DNA of 64,000 nt from a virus: IMG/VR virus record IMGVR_UViG_3300035670_000009, positions 62,001 through 126,000 of that record; one strand, written 5' to 3'. The first letter of the stretch is position 1, and every line of letters begins with the position of its first letter. A model generated the notes under the pieces. It did not search any database. It was not told where the DNA came from and saw nothing but the letters and a program-made list of their open reading frames with translations. The position numbers were made by a program, and so were the translations under genes. Shown here piece after piece: positions 54,739 through 63,996 of this stretch.

Positions 54739-57627
54739 TTAATAGCCGCCACCGCCGCCACCGCCGCCCTCAGTCTCGCACGACGTTGTGTTAAGTGAGA
54801 TGGTCGCAGTAATTTCCTTTTCGCATCCGTCAGTAACAGAAATAGTGCCGGAGCCATATTCGCCAAGATCGATAGCGCCGCCGCTGTATGTGGGCGGTTC
54901 TGGAATGCGAATGTCGATGTTGATGCGCTGCACGCCATTTTCGTCGGGTTCGTCAATCGTGACATCGCACGTGGGACCGCCCGTGCAGATTGTGTACTCG
55001 CACACGATATCGCCAACTTCTAGCGTAGTGCGTTTAGGCACGCCGATATCTAGGTCGATATCGAAAATGCATTGACCACTAGGTCCAGTGGTTGGTGTAA
55101 TTGTGAGCGCGCCGGTCGGCTCTTCAGCTGAGTAGATGCTGAGGTTGCCAGAGATCTCTGGACATAAAGGCGCAGGCACGCCAATGTCGAGATCAATGTC
55201 GAAAATACACTGACCACTAGGTCCAGTGGTTGGTGTAATGGTCAGAACGCCGGTTGGCGTTGGATTTTGATAAACACTCAGGTTGCCAGAAATCTCTGGA
55301 CATAATGGCGCGGGCACACCAATATCTAAGTCGATATCGAAAATACACTGACCACTGGGTCCAGTGGTTGGTGTAATGGTCAGAACGCCGGTTGGCGTTG
55401 GATTCTGATAAACACTCAGGTTGCCAGAAATCTCTGGGCACGGCGGTGCAGGAACGCCAATGTCGAGATCAATGTCGAAAATACACTGACCACTAGGTCC
55501 AGTGGTCGGTGTAATGGTCAGAACGCCGGTTGGTTCAGGCTCAGGCGTGCGATAGACATTGAGCGTGCCAGAGATCTCTGGACATAAAGGCGCAGGCACG
55601 CCAATGTCGAGATCAATGTCGAAAATACACTGACCACTAGGTCCAGTGGTTGGTGTAATGGTCAGAACGCCGGTTGGCGTTGGATTTTGATAAACACTCA
55701 GGTTGCCAGAAATCTCTGGACATAATGGCGCGGGCACACCAATGTCGAGATCAATGTCGAAAATACACTGACCACTAGGTCCAGTGGTTGGTGTAATGGT
55801 CAGAACGCCGGTTGGTTCAGGCTCAGGCGTGCGATAGACATTGAGCGTGCCAGAAATCTCTGGGCACGGCGGTGCAGGAACGCCAATGTCGAGATCGAGT
55901 TCTAGTTCGCACGTTGGCGGATTGTCGCAATCCCCTTCAGTGCTGTTATCGGTAACGATTACGTTTATGTACGGCGGGCCTGTGACCAGTTCAATAACGC
56001 CAGTCGCCGTCAAGGTCGTACAGACTGGCCGCGGAATTGGAATGGGCAGGTCAAGGTCGATTGTGAATTCACACAGTTCTTTGTCGGGATCATCGCAATC
56101 GGCTGGGACAGGCGTTTTCGTAACGCGTAACGCGCCGGTTGCGCCACTGAGGCAATCTTGATATTCCGTTACAATCTCCACCACGCCTGCTTTTATTTCA
56201 GGGCACGGCGGTCGCGGAACCGGAATATCTAACTCCAGATTGATGGCGAAACGACACTCGCCATCTCCGTTGCCGCCATCGCTGTCGCAATCAGGCGGTG
56301 TTTCAGTGGTTGTAATCCAGAGTGAATTTCGCGGTTCGATGCAATCGTCGTAATCGACGTTGACACTGACTACGCCCGCCTCAATCACAGGGCACGGCGG
56401 GCGCGGAATTGGAATGTCTAAATCGAGATTGATGGCGAAACGACATTCGCCATCGCCGTTGCTGCCATCGCTGGCGCAATCGGGCGATGTTTCAGTGGTT
56501 GTAATCCAAAGCGAATTTCGCGGTTCGATGCAATCTTCGTAGTCAGTGGTGACGCTGACTACGCCCGCCTCAATCACGGGACACGGCGGCCGCGGGATCG
56601 GAATATTGAGATCAAGATTGATGGCAAAACGACATTCGCCGTCGCCGGTGCTGCCGTCGCTGTTGCAATCAGGCGGTGTTTCAGTGGTTGTAATCCAGAG
56701 TGAATTTCGCGGTTCGATGCAGTCGTCGTAGCCAGCGTTGACGTTTACTACGCCCGCTTCAATTACAGGGCATGGCGGCCGAGGTATCGGAATATCAAGA
56801 TCGAGATTAATTGCGAAGCGACATTCGCCGTCGCCGTCACTGCCTTCGCAACCCAATGAAGGTTCGGTAGCTGTAATCCAAAGCGAATTTCGCGGCGCGA
56901 TGCAGTCTTCGTAATCCGCGGTAACACTGATAACGCCCGCTTCAATTACAGGGCACGGCGGGCGCGGAATTGGAATGTCTAAATCGAGATTGATGGCGAA
57001 ACGACATTCGCCATCGCCGCCTTCGCAGTTAGGCGGCGGATCGACCGCAGTTACCCAAAGCGAATTTCGCGGCTCAATGCAGTCGGCGTAATCCGCGTTC
57101 ACCGTCAAACTGCCGCCTTCAATTACCGGGCACGGTGGTCGCGGAATAGGAATCGTGAGATCGAGATCGATCTCAAACTTGCAGTTTGTTTCTTCGCCGT
57201 TACTGCAAGACGCGGGAAGTTTGGTGACAAGAATAACGCCTGTTGGTCCGCCCTCGATACAGTCGTCGTAGCCAGTTGTAATAGAGACGTCGCCGCCAAA
57301 AATAGTCGGACAAGGTACTGGCGGCAGCGGCACTTTGATGTCGAGGTCAATAAAGAACCTGCACGGCTCTTCGCTGACTTTGGTGACTACAGCTACGCTC
57401 GGTTCGCTTGATTCAGAGCACGAATTGGGCGGGCGCACGTCTACGACGACGCGTGTTTCAAACTCCGGGCACAGCGGCGGAGGAGGGTCGCGCACTACGA
57501 CCGGCAACGGGCAATCGAAAATCGGCGGCGGCGGTTCTTTGATCGAGCATTCAGAAACAAAATCAAAGTCGAGACTCGGCACAGAGTCGACGTTGCATTT
57601 GTCTGGATCAAAAAGCGGCGTGCTCAT
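54739..57627 (-). CDS. Giant beta-repeat protein with two repeat families, 962 aa
   Basis: Residues about 140-475 hold about six 62-residue repeats centred on CRFAINLDLDIPIPRPPCPV with a following DCIEPRNSLWITTTE. Residues about 565-865 hold about seven 47-residue repeats centred on CIFDIDLDIGVPAPLCPEIS and TGVLTITPTTGPSG. Both share the strand LDLDIxIPxPxCP, so the second may derive from the first. The C-terminus is an Ig-like tail and an eight-residue Gly run followed by Tyr. Probably an elongated virion fibre. Confidence 0.7.
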   Translation of the reverse strand: MSTPLFDPDKCNVDSVPSLDFDFVSECSIKEPPPPIFDCPLPVVVRDPPPPLCPEFETRVVVDVRPPNSCSESSEPSVAVVTKVSEEPCRFFIDLDIKVPLPPVPCPTIFGGDVSITTGYDDCIEGGPTGVILVTKLPASCSNGEETNCKFEIDLDLTIPIPRPPCPVIEGGSLTVNADYADCIEPRNSLWVTAVDPPPNCEGGDGECRFAINLDLDIPIPRPPCPVIEAGVISVTADYEDCIAPRNSLWITATEPSLGCEGSDGDGECRFAINLDLDIPIPRPPCPVIEAGVVNVNAGYDDCIEPRNSLWITTTETPPDCNSDGSTGDGECRFAINLDLNIPIPRPPCPVIEAGVVSVTTDYEDCIEPRNSLWITTTETSPDCASDGSNGDGECRFAINLDLDIPIPRPPCPVIEAGVVSVNVDYDDCIEPRNSLWITTTETPPDCDSDGGNGDGECRFAINLELDIPVPRPPCPEIKAGVVEIVTEYQDCLSGATGALRVTKTPVPADCDDPDKELCEFTIDLDLPIPIPRPVCTTLTATGVIELVTGPPYINVIVTDNSTEGDCDNPPTCELELDLDIGVPAPPCPEISGTLNVYRTPEPEPTGVLTITPTTGPSGQCIFDIDLDIGVPAPLCPEISGNLSVYQNPTPTGVLTITPTTGPSGQCIFDIDLDIGVPAPLCPEISGTLNVYRTPEPEPTGVLTITPTTGPSGQCIFDIDLDIGVPAPPCPEISGNLSVYQNPTPTGVLTITPTTGPSGQCIFDIDLDIGVPAPLCPEISGNLSVYQNPTPTGVLTITPTTGPSGQCIFDIDLDIGVPAPLCPEISGNLSIYSAEEPTGALTITPTTGPSGQCIFDIDLDIGVPKRTTLEVGDIVCEYTICTGGPTCDVTIDEPDENGVQRINIDIRIPEPPTYSGGAIDLGEYGSGTISVTDGCEKEITATISLNTTSCETEGGGGGGGGY
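55030..55930. repeat. About 140-base coding repeats (family B)
   Basis: Six to seven copies; neighbours differ by few bases, so the DNA repeats are recent. Encodes the 47-residue module. Confidence 0.8.
56200..57200. repeat. About 187-base coding repeats (family A)
   Basis: Five to six copies, clearly more diverged than family B. Encodes the 62-residue module. Confidence 0.75.
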
Positions 57628-57630
57628 GGT

Positions 57631-58569
57631 TTACGTTCCGCAATTGCCGACGAGATTGTTTTGAGCCACCGCTATGGTTACCGTTTTCGTGGCGCCGTCG
57701 GTGGTTACAGTAATGCCTGTACCGCCGACGATATTGACATTAGCGCCACCAATGCCGTTAATGGCGGAAATCGTTTGATTGCACGCCGGGCCGCCGCTGT
57801 AGAACCCAGTTACCTCATCGAACGGCTCTCCGTCGTAGAGCGGCACTTCGCCGCCGTGCTCGCACAGTTCGCTGTTCGTAACGTCTCCCGCGCCTTTTTC
57901 TGCGCCGACGCGAATATCGTTTAGTCGGTCGGTCTGCCTGATGCGGCAGTTCGCGCCCTCTTTGAAACGTAGCGCGCCCTGCATGCACTCGGCGTTCACT
58001 ACGATATCCGTCTCAGCCTCGCCTGGTTCTTGGCACTCTTCGGGTGGCAATGCGTAAACACGCGGGAGGTTTCCCAAATTGATCGATCGCGCGTAGCTTT
58101 TAACCAGACTCTGAACACGGCCGGGCTCGAGCGTCCGTTCTTTTTCTGGATAAGTCAGGGTGTCGCCATTTTCGCTAAGCAGCGCGACCAGCTCGGCAAG
58201 CGGGCCTGGCGTCAAAAATCCGTCCCAAATTGGTTCAGGGTTGCAGGCCGGGTTAACAGTGTCGGCAGCCGCGGATTCACCGAATGCGGTCGACCACTCG
58301 GCGTCGGTTTCAGGACACTCAAAACGCAACGGGACGTTCACAGCACCAGGCGCGTCGGTTGCGAATACAAACTGCACAACGCCGTCTGCGCGGCTAATCT
58401 CTGCAAGCCACACTGCGTGTTGTCCTTGCTCAAAGCCGCTATCTAAACCCATGATAATCCCGCAATCCACGACAGCCGACAGCGGCAATAGCGTGCCGAA
58501 ATAGTCGGATTTGTAGACAAACGGATATGCGCGATATTCGTTATCGTTGTAAAACCCAGGACGCGGCAT
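57631..58569 (-). CDS. RxYP-family protein 1, 312 aa
   Basis: N-terminus MPRPGFYNDNEYRAYPFVYK is the shortest version of a motif shared with three other proteins here. A central mixed domain carries Cys pairs; the C-terminus is a Gly/Val/Thr-rich beta tail (INGIGGANVNIVGGTGITVT) like those of phage fibre proteins. Probable baseplate or fibre attachment component. Confidence 0.65.
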   Translation of the reverse strand: MPRPGFYNDNEYRAYPFVYKSDYFGTLLPLSAVVDCGIIMGLDSGFEQGQHAVWLAEISRADGVVQFVFATDAPGAVNVPLRFECPETDAEWSTAFGESAAADTVNPACNPEPIWDGFLTPGPLAELVALLSENGDTLTYPEKERTLEPGRVQSLVKSYARSINLGNLPRVYALPPEECQEPGEAETDIVVNAECMQGALRFKEGANCRIRQTDRLNDIRVGAEKGAGDVTNSELCEHGGEVPLYDGEPFDEVTGFYSGGPACNQTISAINGIGGANVNIVGGTGITVTTDGATKTVTIAVAQNNLVGNCGT

Positions 58570-58570
58570 T

Positions 58571-59353
58571 TCACACCACCTTTTTACCGACCGTGTCTAT
58601 TTTTATAGCGCCATCCTGCGTGTAAACGCGCAGAACGGTATCTACGGCCCCGTGATTGGCTGCAGTGATATTGAAATTACCGTACTCGTCTGGTCCGCAA
58701 GGCACGCCATCCACTGTAAACGTTTGGAGAAACGTCCGCGGCACAAAGCGGTTCAGCTCGTCGCAGACGTAACGGCTAAAGAGCGGCTCGCCAATGATAT
58801 CTATCCGAATTGTGGTGGCGTCTTCTTTGCGAAGCACCACGCCACGGCCGCCAACCAGCCACACGTCGCCGGTAAGTAACGGCCCGTCGATGGTTTTAAG
58901 CGCCCGCACGCCCGGTTCCTTGGCTGGAATTACAACGCTAGAAACGAACTCTGTCGCTGTTGCTGAAAACGTGTGTGTTTCTGTTGGCCAGCCGGAAAAC
59001 CGGGCCAACCCAAACGGCGCGGCGAGAAGCACGCCCGCCGGACGACCGAATGCGTCAGAAAGCGCTAGAGCGCCGTCAGCGGGCGGCGCGAGCGGGTTGA
59101 AGCTCGCTGTAGCGCGATTGCGATCGGCGGCGTCGCCCACGCTGATTGTGACGAGTTGCGCCGTCACGGAAATGGCCGAAATGTACGCCTGGCGTTCGCC
59201 GCCAATGGTGTAAAGTGTCGCGTCGAAAAAAGTGTCTCGACCAATGTCCAGACGTCGTTCGGCCGACAAGAGAGTCGCCCGATCCGAAAACGGATAACGC
59301 GAATCAGCTTGTTCGTCCCGAAACTGGGGATAAAGGATACGCGCGCCGCTCAT
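58571..59353 (-). CDS. RxYP-family protein 2, 260 aa
   Basis: N-terminal FRDEQADSRYPFSDRATLLS matches the family. It continues with YISAISVTAQLVTISVGD and a beta-rich remainder ending in TQDGAIKIDTVGKKVV. No signal peptide or membrane segment. Overlaps the next family member by 4 bases (ATGA). A near-match to the recurring palindrome, TGATATCT, lies at 58795. Confidence 0.65.
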   Translation of the reverse strand: MSGARILYPQFRDEQADSRYPFSDRATLLSAERRLDIGRDTFFDATLYTIGGERQAYISAISVTAQLVTISVGDAADRNRATASFNPLAPPADGALALSDAFGRPAGVLLAAPFGLARFSGWPTETHTFSATATEFVSSVVIPAKEPGVRALKTIDGPLLTGDVWLVGGRGVVLRKEDATTIRIDIIGEPLFSRYVCDELNRFVPRTFLQTFTVDGVPCGPDEYGNFNITAANHGAVDTVLRVYTQDGAIKIDTVGKKVV

Positions 59354-60996
59354 ATCGTGTTCTCAATTGTGAACTTGTTGAAACGCGTGTACGACGCGGC
59401 GCTGAAGAGCCCGGCCAGCCCTGTTAGGTCGCCGTACTGCGAGATCAGTAACGAGAACGATACTGGCGAGACACTTTCGTCTACCGCTTCTGCCGTAACA
59501 GTTACCAGAACCGCGCCCTCGGACTGCACTGCTACCGGCGTAGCAGAAACGCGATACCACGCGCCTACGACTACTGAAAACGGCGCGCTGTATTCGGTCA
59601 CAAAGTTTGAGCCGTTAAATCGAAGTAACCGCAGCTTTGCAGCGTTGGCGTCAAGTGTAGCTACTAGGTAACGCGTGGGCGCTCCGAGACTGCTGTTTCC
59701 GCGAATGTAGTTAAACAACACGCCGCCATTACGTTGCAGTCCGCCCGCTGTGATTTGCAGTTCTGCAGTTATTCTTTTGTTTAGCGACCAGTCACTGGCG
59801 CAGTTTTTAAAGAGCGCCATGTTGCGCCCGACAATGTTTGCCGCCGCGTACACATAATGACTCGTCAGCTCGTTTTCGGGTGTCGCCGCTAAAGACCCTG
59901 GCGGCGAGCAAATCTCTGGCGCCGACACAGACTCAAAAACAAATAGGCCTTCGCGAACCGCGAAGTCAGGCGCGGTCCCCGCATTGAAATCGCGGCACAG
60001 CGGCATGACGGCGCACTCGGCGAGCACGGCATCCTCGTCTACGCTTTCAGAAGATACGACGTCCGGTTCTTCAACAAATAGCTCGGTGGGCAAGTCGCTC
60101 CAAATAATGTCGTCGACGCTTTCGCTACCGGGAGTGCACTCGTCTTGGCGCGAAGGCCTCCGTCTTTCGTCACCGGCAGCGCAGGCATCCGCAAGGCCTG
60201 TATCGCTTGTAACCGCTACGCCGCCGCAGTTTTCGAAAAGCGCCGCGTCGACTCCCGCAAAAACCAGATTAATGTTGCCGTTGCAGTCCGGACTTATGCC
60301 ATTGATTGTCGCAATAGGGGGTCGCGGACACGTGCCGCTTTCGGGTCTTTGTCCGCAAGCGCCCAGAAAATCTTTAAGCGGGTTGAAGTCCTGCGTCTCG
60401 CCCTCTAATTGAAATAAAATAGAGTCGACCGGTGTGCTTGCTACTGTCAAAGCGTTGGCGGCTGTTTTAGGGATGAAAGTCGCCGTGACTGGGTTTTGCG
60501 CCGAAAGCGTTACGATTCCGGTAAGACTGGTCGCCACGTTAAGCTTGCCAAGTGACGAAATTGGTAACGGGCGATAGGGCCGCGCGCACCGCTGCGCTAC
60601 AAGTGTCTGCAGCGGCGTGCTGTAACGGCCGACGAACTCTTCGTCGAGTCCTGGCCCAAATACAATCCAACCTGCCACGCCATCTGCTAGCGGCACGACA
60701 GCGTGGTTGACGTTTTGTGGTGCGTTGCGCGGCAACGAGACGGCAGCAACGCTAACTGGCGCCGTGTCGTTTAAATCCGTCGCAACGCCGAAAACAACGG
60801 TGACAATGTTGGGACTTACAGTAATTCCCTGAACAAACAGATACTGCCCGAGCGTTGCTGGAAAACGGATATGGCAATCGACGAGAATGTCGTCGTGAAT
60901 GAACTGACCTGAATCGTCCAAGCCAGTGCTGCGCTCATCCAGCGGATAACGGCGTGAGGCTTGCAGGTCGTACCAGTTTTGGTTGCGAATGGGCAT
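59350..60996 (-). CDS. RxYP-family protein 3 with jelly-roll-like C-terminus, 548 aa
   Basis: N-terminal NQNWYDLQASRRYPLDERST is the longest and clearest family motif. The middle contains ATINGISPDCNGNINLVF, a fibre-type connector. Residues about 365-548 resemble a concanavalin-like jelly roll (RNGGVLFNYIRGN, RYLVATLDANAAKLRLLRFN). Such domains often bind sugars, so this may be the receptor- or glycan-binding member. Confidence 0.7.
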   Translation of the reverse strand: MPIRNQNWYDLQASRRYPLDERSTGLDDSGQFIHDDILVDCHIRFPATLGQYLFVQGITVSPNIVTVVFGVATDLNDTAPVSVAAVSLPRNAPQNVNHAVVPLADGVAGWIVFGPGLDEEFVGRYSTPLQTLVAQRCARPYRPLPISSLGKLNVATSLTGIVTLSAQNPVTATFIPKTAANALTVASTPVDSILFQLEGETQDFNPLKDFLGACGQRPESGTCPRPPIATINGISPDCNGNINLVFAGVDAALFENCGGVAVTSDTGLADACAAGDERRRPSRQDECTPGSESVDDIIWSDLPTELFVEEPDVVSSESVDEDAVLAECAVMPLCRDFNAGTAPDFAVREGLFVFESVSAPEICSPPGSLAATPENELTSHYVYAAANIVGRNMALFKNCASDWSLNKRITAELQITAGGLQRNGGVLFNYIRGNSSLGAPTRYLVATLDANAAKLRLLRFNGSNFVTEYSAPFSVVVGAWYRVSATPVAVQSEGAVLVTVTAEAVDESVSPVSFSLLISQYGDLTGLAGLFSAASYTRFNKFTIENTI

Positions 60997-60999
60997 GTG

Positions 61000-62526
61000 T
61001 TAGCAGCTCCGGACCGTGCCGCCGTCAGTGTTACAGTTAAGAGCCGCAGAAGTCGTAACAGGCGCCGCGAGGGCTATGGGTTCGCAACCGGGTAAAAATG
61101 GGCTGGCGTTAGTCGCGCCAGTCAATGTAGCCGTCACCGAGTAAGGATAGTTCGCCGGGTTGAAACGCAGGCGAAATTTGACATACGCAGAGCTGCCAAG
61201 ATCTACCGGCGGTAACGGCGCGTTAAAGGTCGGATATGTCCCCTGTAGCGCATACTCGACGTTGCTGTGGCCTGGGGCGCTCAGAAACGTGTATCCGCAC
61301 TCAATCACTGCCGTCGCGCCCGCCGGAAACGTACTGAAGGTGACCGCTAGCGCGCCATTTTCAGCGCACTGATGGCACTGATTGCAGTACATAATGACTA
61401 CGTCGAGCAACGGGCAGTTTTGCGGCGTCAAAAGCACGCGCAATGGTTTTTGTAAACGGCATTCGCGCTGCTCTATCCAACGATCGATATTGCTCTCGTG
61501 CAACAACTTGATGTCATGCGTGCGCGCGCCGACGCTCGAATACTTTCTCGCGACCTGATTCATATAGAGCGCGGTGTCTACATAATCCGGGCAATCACAA
61601 CAGGGCGGGCAGTTACTGCCGATCGCCAGCGTCGCCGACCCGCCGGTAAACACCGGTACGGCGCGGCCGCTTATGTTAAGCGTGGTTGGTTGTCGAATCC
61701 AAATACAGTCAGGGCCAGCTATTACAAGGTCGCCGTATTCATTGGGCGTGGCGCCATTCAACCGATAAATTGGCTGCGCCGGGTCATCAGGGCAATCTTC
61801 ATACTTGCCTGCGCCTGCGCCAGGTTCGGCTGTCAAGGTGATGTTTGTGTTTTGCCGTCGACCGCGCACAGTTGCGTCAGCGCTTTCGAGAATCATGTTG
61901 TTTCCGGCAACAAACGTCGCGCCTGTGCGGGTCACGGTGCCTATTTCTGCGTCTTCTGACACAACGGTGAGCGACCGCAAGCGGCGCGGCATTTTGTAAA
62001 CCGCGCGTTCGTCGAGCACAGCGTTTATGGGCGCCAGGTGTATCGGCCAATCTTTCGGCGCAATTTCAAAGGCGGGCGGCCAGGTCTTGTGAATGACCAG
62101 CCTGCAAACAGCGTCGTTGCCGATCCACTCGTAAACGTCGTAATCGGCGCCCCAGCTGCGCTTGATAAACCGGCGGTATTCTGGGTCACCACCTACGGGA
62201 ACCGGCTGCGTAGAATCAAACACCGTGTTTTCGTCCGCGTCGACAATCAAGATGTCAGCCGCGTGAATCGGCGCGGGCGCCCAGACTGGTGCTATCGCTG
62301 GCTCACAGCCAACGCCGTAGAGCCATTTGATGCGCAAAGGGTGTTTGCGGATCGACTCGGCTGCGCGATAAAAACCCGGGTCGTCGTAGGCCAGATAAAA
62401 ATCGGCCAATAGATATCTAACGTCGTCCGACGGCGCGACGAGCGGGTAGTCCAAACCGCTTTGGGGTTGAACGACGCCGATACCTCCGCGGCCGCCTGGC
62501 GTGATGGTCGGATCTGCACAGCTCAT
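61000..62526 (-). CDS. Hypothetical probable virion protein, 508 aa
   Basis: Large beta-rich protein with clustered Cys (CPPCCDCPDYVD and YCNQCHQCAEN). The first 200 residues contain GDPEYRRFIKRSWGADYDVYEW. It lies between two RxYP-family genes but does not share their N-terminal motif. Contains AGATATCT copy 12. Possibly a fibre or baseplate wedge part. Confidence 0.65.
   Translation of the reverse strand: MSCADPTITPGGRGGIGVVQPQSGLDYPLVAPSDDVRYLLADFYLAYDDPGFYRAAESIRKHPLRIKWLYGVGCEPAIAPVWAPAPIHAADILIVDADENTVFDSTQPVPVGGDPEYRRFIKRSWGADYDVYEWIGNDAVCRLVIHKTWPPAFEIAPKDWPIHLAPINAVLDERAVYKMPRRLRSLTVVSEDAEIGTVTRTGATFVAGNNMILESADATVRGRRQNTNITLTAEPGAGAGKYEDCPDDPAQPIYRLNGATPNEYGDLVIAGPDCIWIRQPTTLNISGRAVPVFTGGSATLAIGSNCPPCCDCPDYVDTALYMNQVARKYSSVGARTHDIKLLHESNIDRWIEQRECRLQKPLRVLLTPQNCPLLDVVIMYCNQCHQCAENGALAVTFSTFPAGATAVIECGYTFLSAPGHSNVEYALQGTYPTFNAPLPPVDLGSSAYVKFRLRFNPANYPYSVTATLTGATNASPFLPGCEPIALAAPVTTSAALNCNTDGGTVRSC
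62411..62418. repeat. AGATATCT palindrome, copy 12
   Basis: Context CCAATAGATATCTAACG, read as Arg-Tyr-Leu-Leu. It is the only copy whose outermost right base departs from the AWAGATATCTWT consensus. Confidence 0.75.
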
Positions 62527-62534
62527 GGCGGCTC

Positions 62535-63494
62535 CTAGCCACAGGTGTTGCAGCCGGAATCACCGAGGCGGCTACCGAGGACAACAAAGGACATTTGCGA
62601 CACCTCGGATCCAAGCCGGGTGACGAAGTTCTGCAGCGTGTTTACGCCATCTCCAAACCGGTCAATCTGTTGCGTCAAGGCGTCCAGTTCTTCGCAACCG
62701 CAACACGGCTGCGCGCAGAAATCGTTAAACAGCAGGCCGCCCGTGGCCGGACTGATTGATATGCATTCGCCGCCGCTGAAAACGTAAGTACCGTCGCCAG
62801 AACACACGCCGTTAATGCACCGAATACATTCGGCGGTATCGGGCGTCTCGCAAACGCAGTCGACGTTTAGGTTCAAGCCAGAGATGGCGTTGAACACGAT
62901 CCGGGGGTCGGCGTCACCGCCACTTTCTAAGACGAGCCGCATGTTAGTCCCAGCAACCAGCGTCACGTCGCCGTACACGTAATCGCTCAATTCGCCGCTG
63001 TTTGATACCCGTAACCGAGTTACACCTCGGATCATGGGCCGTATAGGATCAGTCTCGAGCAGGCCGCCCGCCGGGGTGAAGTAATACAACCCCGGCGGCA
63101 ACGTGTCGATTTCGTCCAGTCGGCCAATGACAACTTCGCCGATTGAATCGGTGAAATTGTCGACTCCCGCTAATGCGAAAGCCCGATTTGGCTGATAAGC
63201 GGTTTTGGCGATGTTCGCCGCCGCTACGTCTGGATTGTTGAGCGTATTGGTTTCGCCGCTGTCGTAACCGATTGTGATGTTGTAACCAGTCGCCGAAATC
63301 AGCAAACTCTTGAGATAAAATTTGGCTGGCTCGATGTTCAGGTCGACATGCACCGGCAAATAGAGCGCGACGAGAAAGCTGTCCGGCAGGCGAATCGTGT
63401 CTGTCGTGTCTGTTTTGGTGGCGCGCTCGGCCAGCGGATAAGATCGCTGCGAGTTGTGGTTAAGCCACTGTAGATTCCACTGGCCTAAAGGCAT
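62535..63494 (-). CDS. RxYP-family protein 4, 319 aa
   Basis: N-terminal WLNHNSQRSYPLAERATKTD belongs to the family. Beta-rich body, then a dense Cys segment (CVCETPDTAECIRCINGVC, then CAQPCCGCEELD), a coiled-coil stretch and a final CNTC motif. Probable trimeric fibre-type protein with a disulfide-rich centre. Confidence 0.65.
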   Translation of the reverse strand: MPLGQWNLQWLNHNSQRSYPLAERATKTDTTDTIRLPDSFLVALYLPVHVDLNIEPAKFYLKSLLISATGYNITIGYDSGETNTLNNPDVAAANIAKTAYQPNRAFALAGVDNFTDSIGEVVIGRLDEIDTLPPGLYYFTPAGGLLETDPIRPMIRGVTRLRVSNSGELSDYVYGDVTLVAGTNMRLVLESGGDADPRIVFNAISGLNLNVDCVCETPDTAECIRCINGVCSGDGTYVFSGGECISISPATGGLLFNDFCAQPCCGCEELDALTQQIDRFGDGVNTLQNFVTRLGSEVSQMSFVVLGSRLGDSGCNTCG

Positions 63495-63507
63495 TATCCG
63501 GTCCTCC

Positions 63508-63996
63508 TCACTCGGTGGCGGGGACCGTGATTACACCTGACAGTCGCAACAGGCCGACTTCGCCTGCATAGCTGTCCGCACTGCCTGTGCGACTGAGCGT
63601 CACCAGGATCGTATCGCCTTCGGCGATTACGAAGGCCTCGCTAGAAATCTCAATTGGTGTGTCAATCGCCAGCGAACTGGCGGGCACGTCGAAGGCAATC
63701 TCTGTTTCTTCCGCGACACCGGGGAGGGCTGGCATGCCCGACGTAATTGTTCCGGCCGGGCGGGGCAGGCGGCGATAGGACATTGAGAGCACAGGAAGAA
63801 CGGCTGTAGCGCGACCGAAAATCTGCGCGCGTACGCGCATCTCTAGGTTATTACCGAGGTTGGCGCTGGGGACGTTGAGGCGCACGCGCACCAGCGAATC
63901 CTGTCCTTGCGGAAAGCCCAGGTACGGGATGTCGAGATAAAGGCGCTCAACTGTATCGGAGAGCCGAATGATCTGCGGCGCAATTTCCCTTTCCAC
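63508..63996 (-). CDS. Hypothetical beta-rich protein, possibly cut by the window edge
   Basis: 162 aa from the GTG at 63996; the frame stays open to the window end, so the true start may lie outside. Beta-sandwich-like pattern (YLDIPYLGFPQGQDSLVRVR, IAFDVPASSLAIDTPIEISS), no Cys. Probably a virion protein of the same cluster. Confidence 0.55.
   Translation of the reverse strand: MEREIAPQIIRLSDTVERLYLDIPYLGFPQGQDSLVRVRLNVPSANLGNNLEMRVRAQIFGRATAVLPVLSMSYRRLPRPAGTITSGMPALPGVAEETEIAFDVPASSLAIDTPIEISSEAFVIAEGDTILVTLSRTGSADSYAGEVGLLRLSGVITVPATE

Noticed and set aside
55030-55930. CRISPR-like array of repeats
   Set aside because: Repeat units are about 140 bases, coding, and lack unique spacers of constant length; no cas genes are present.
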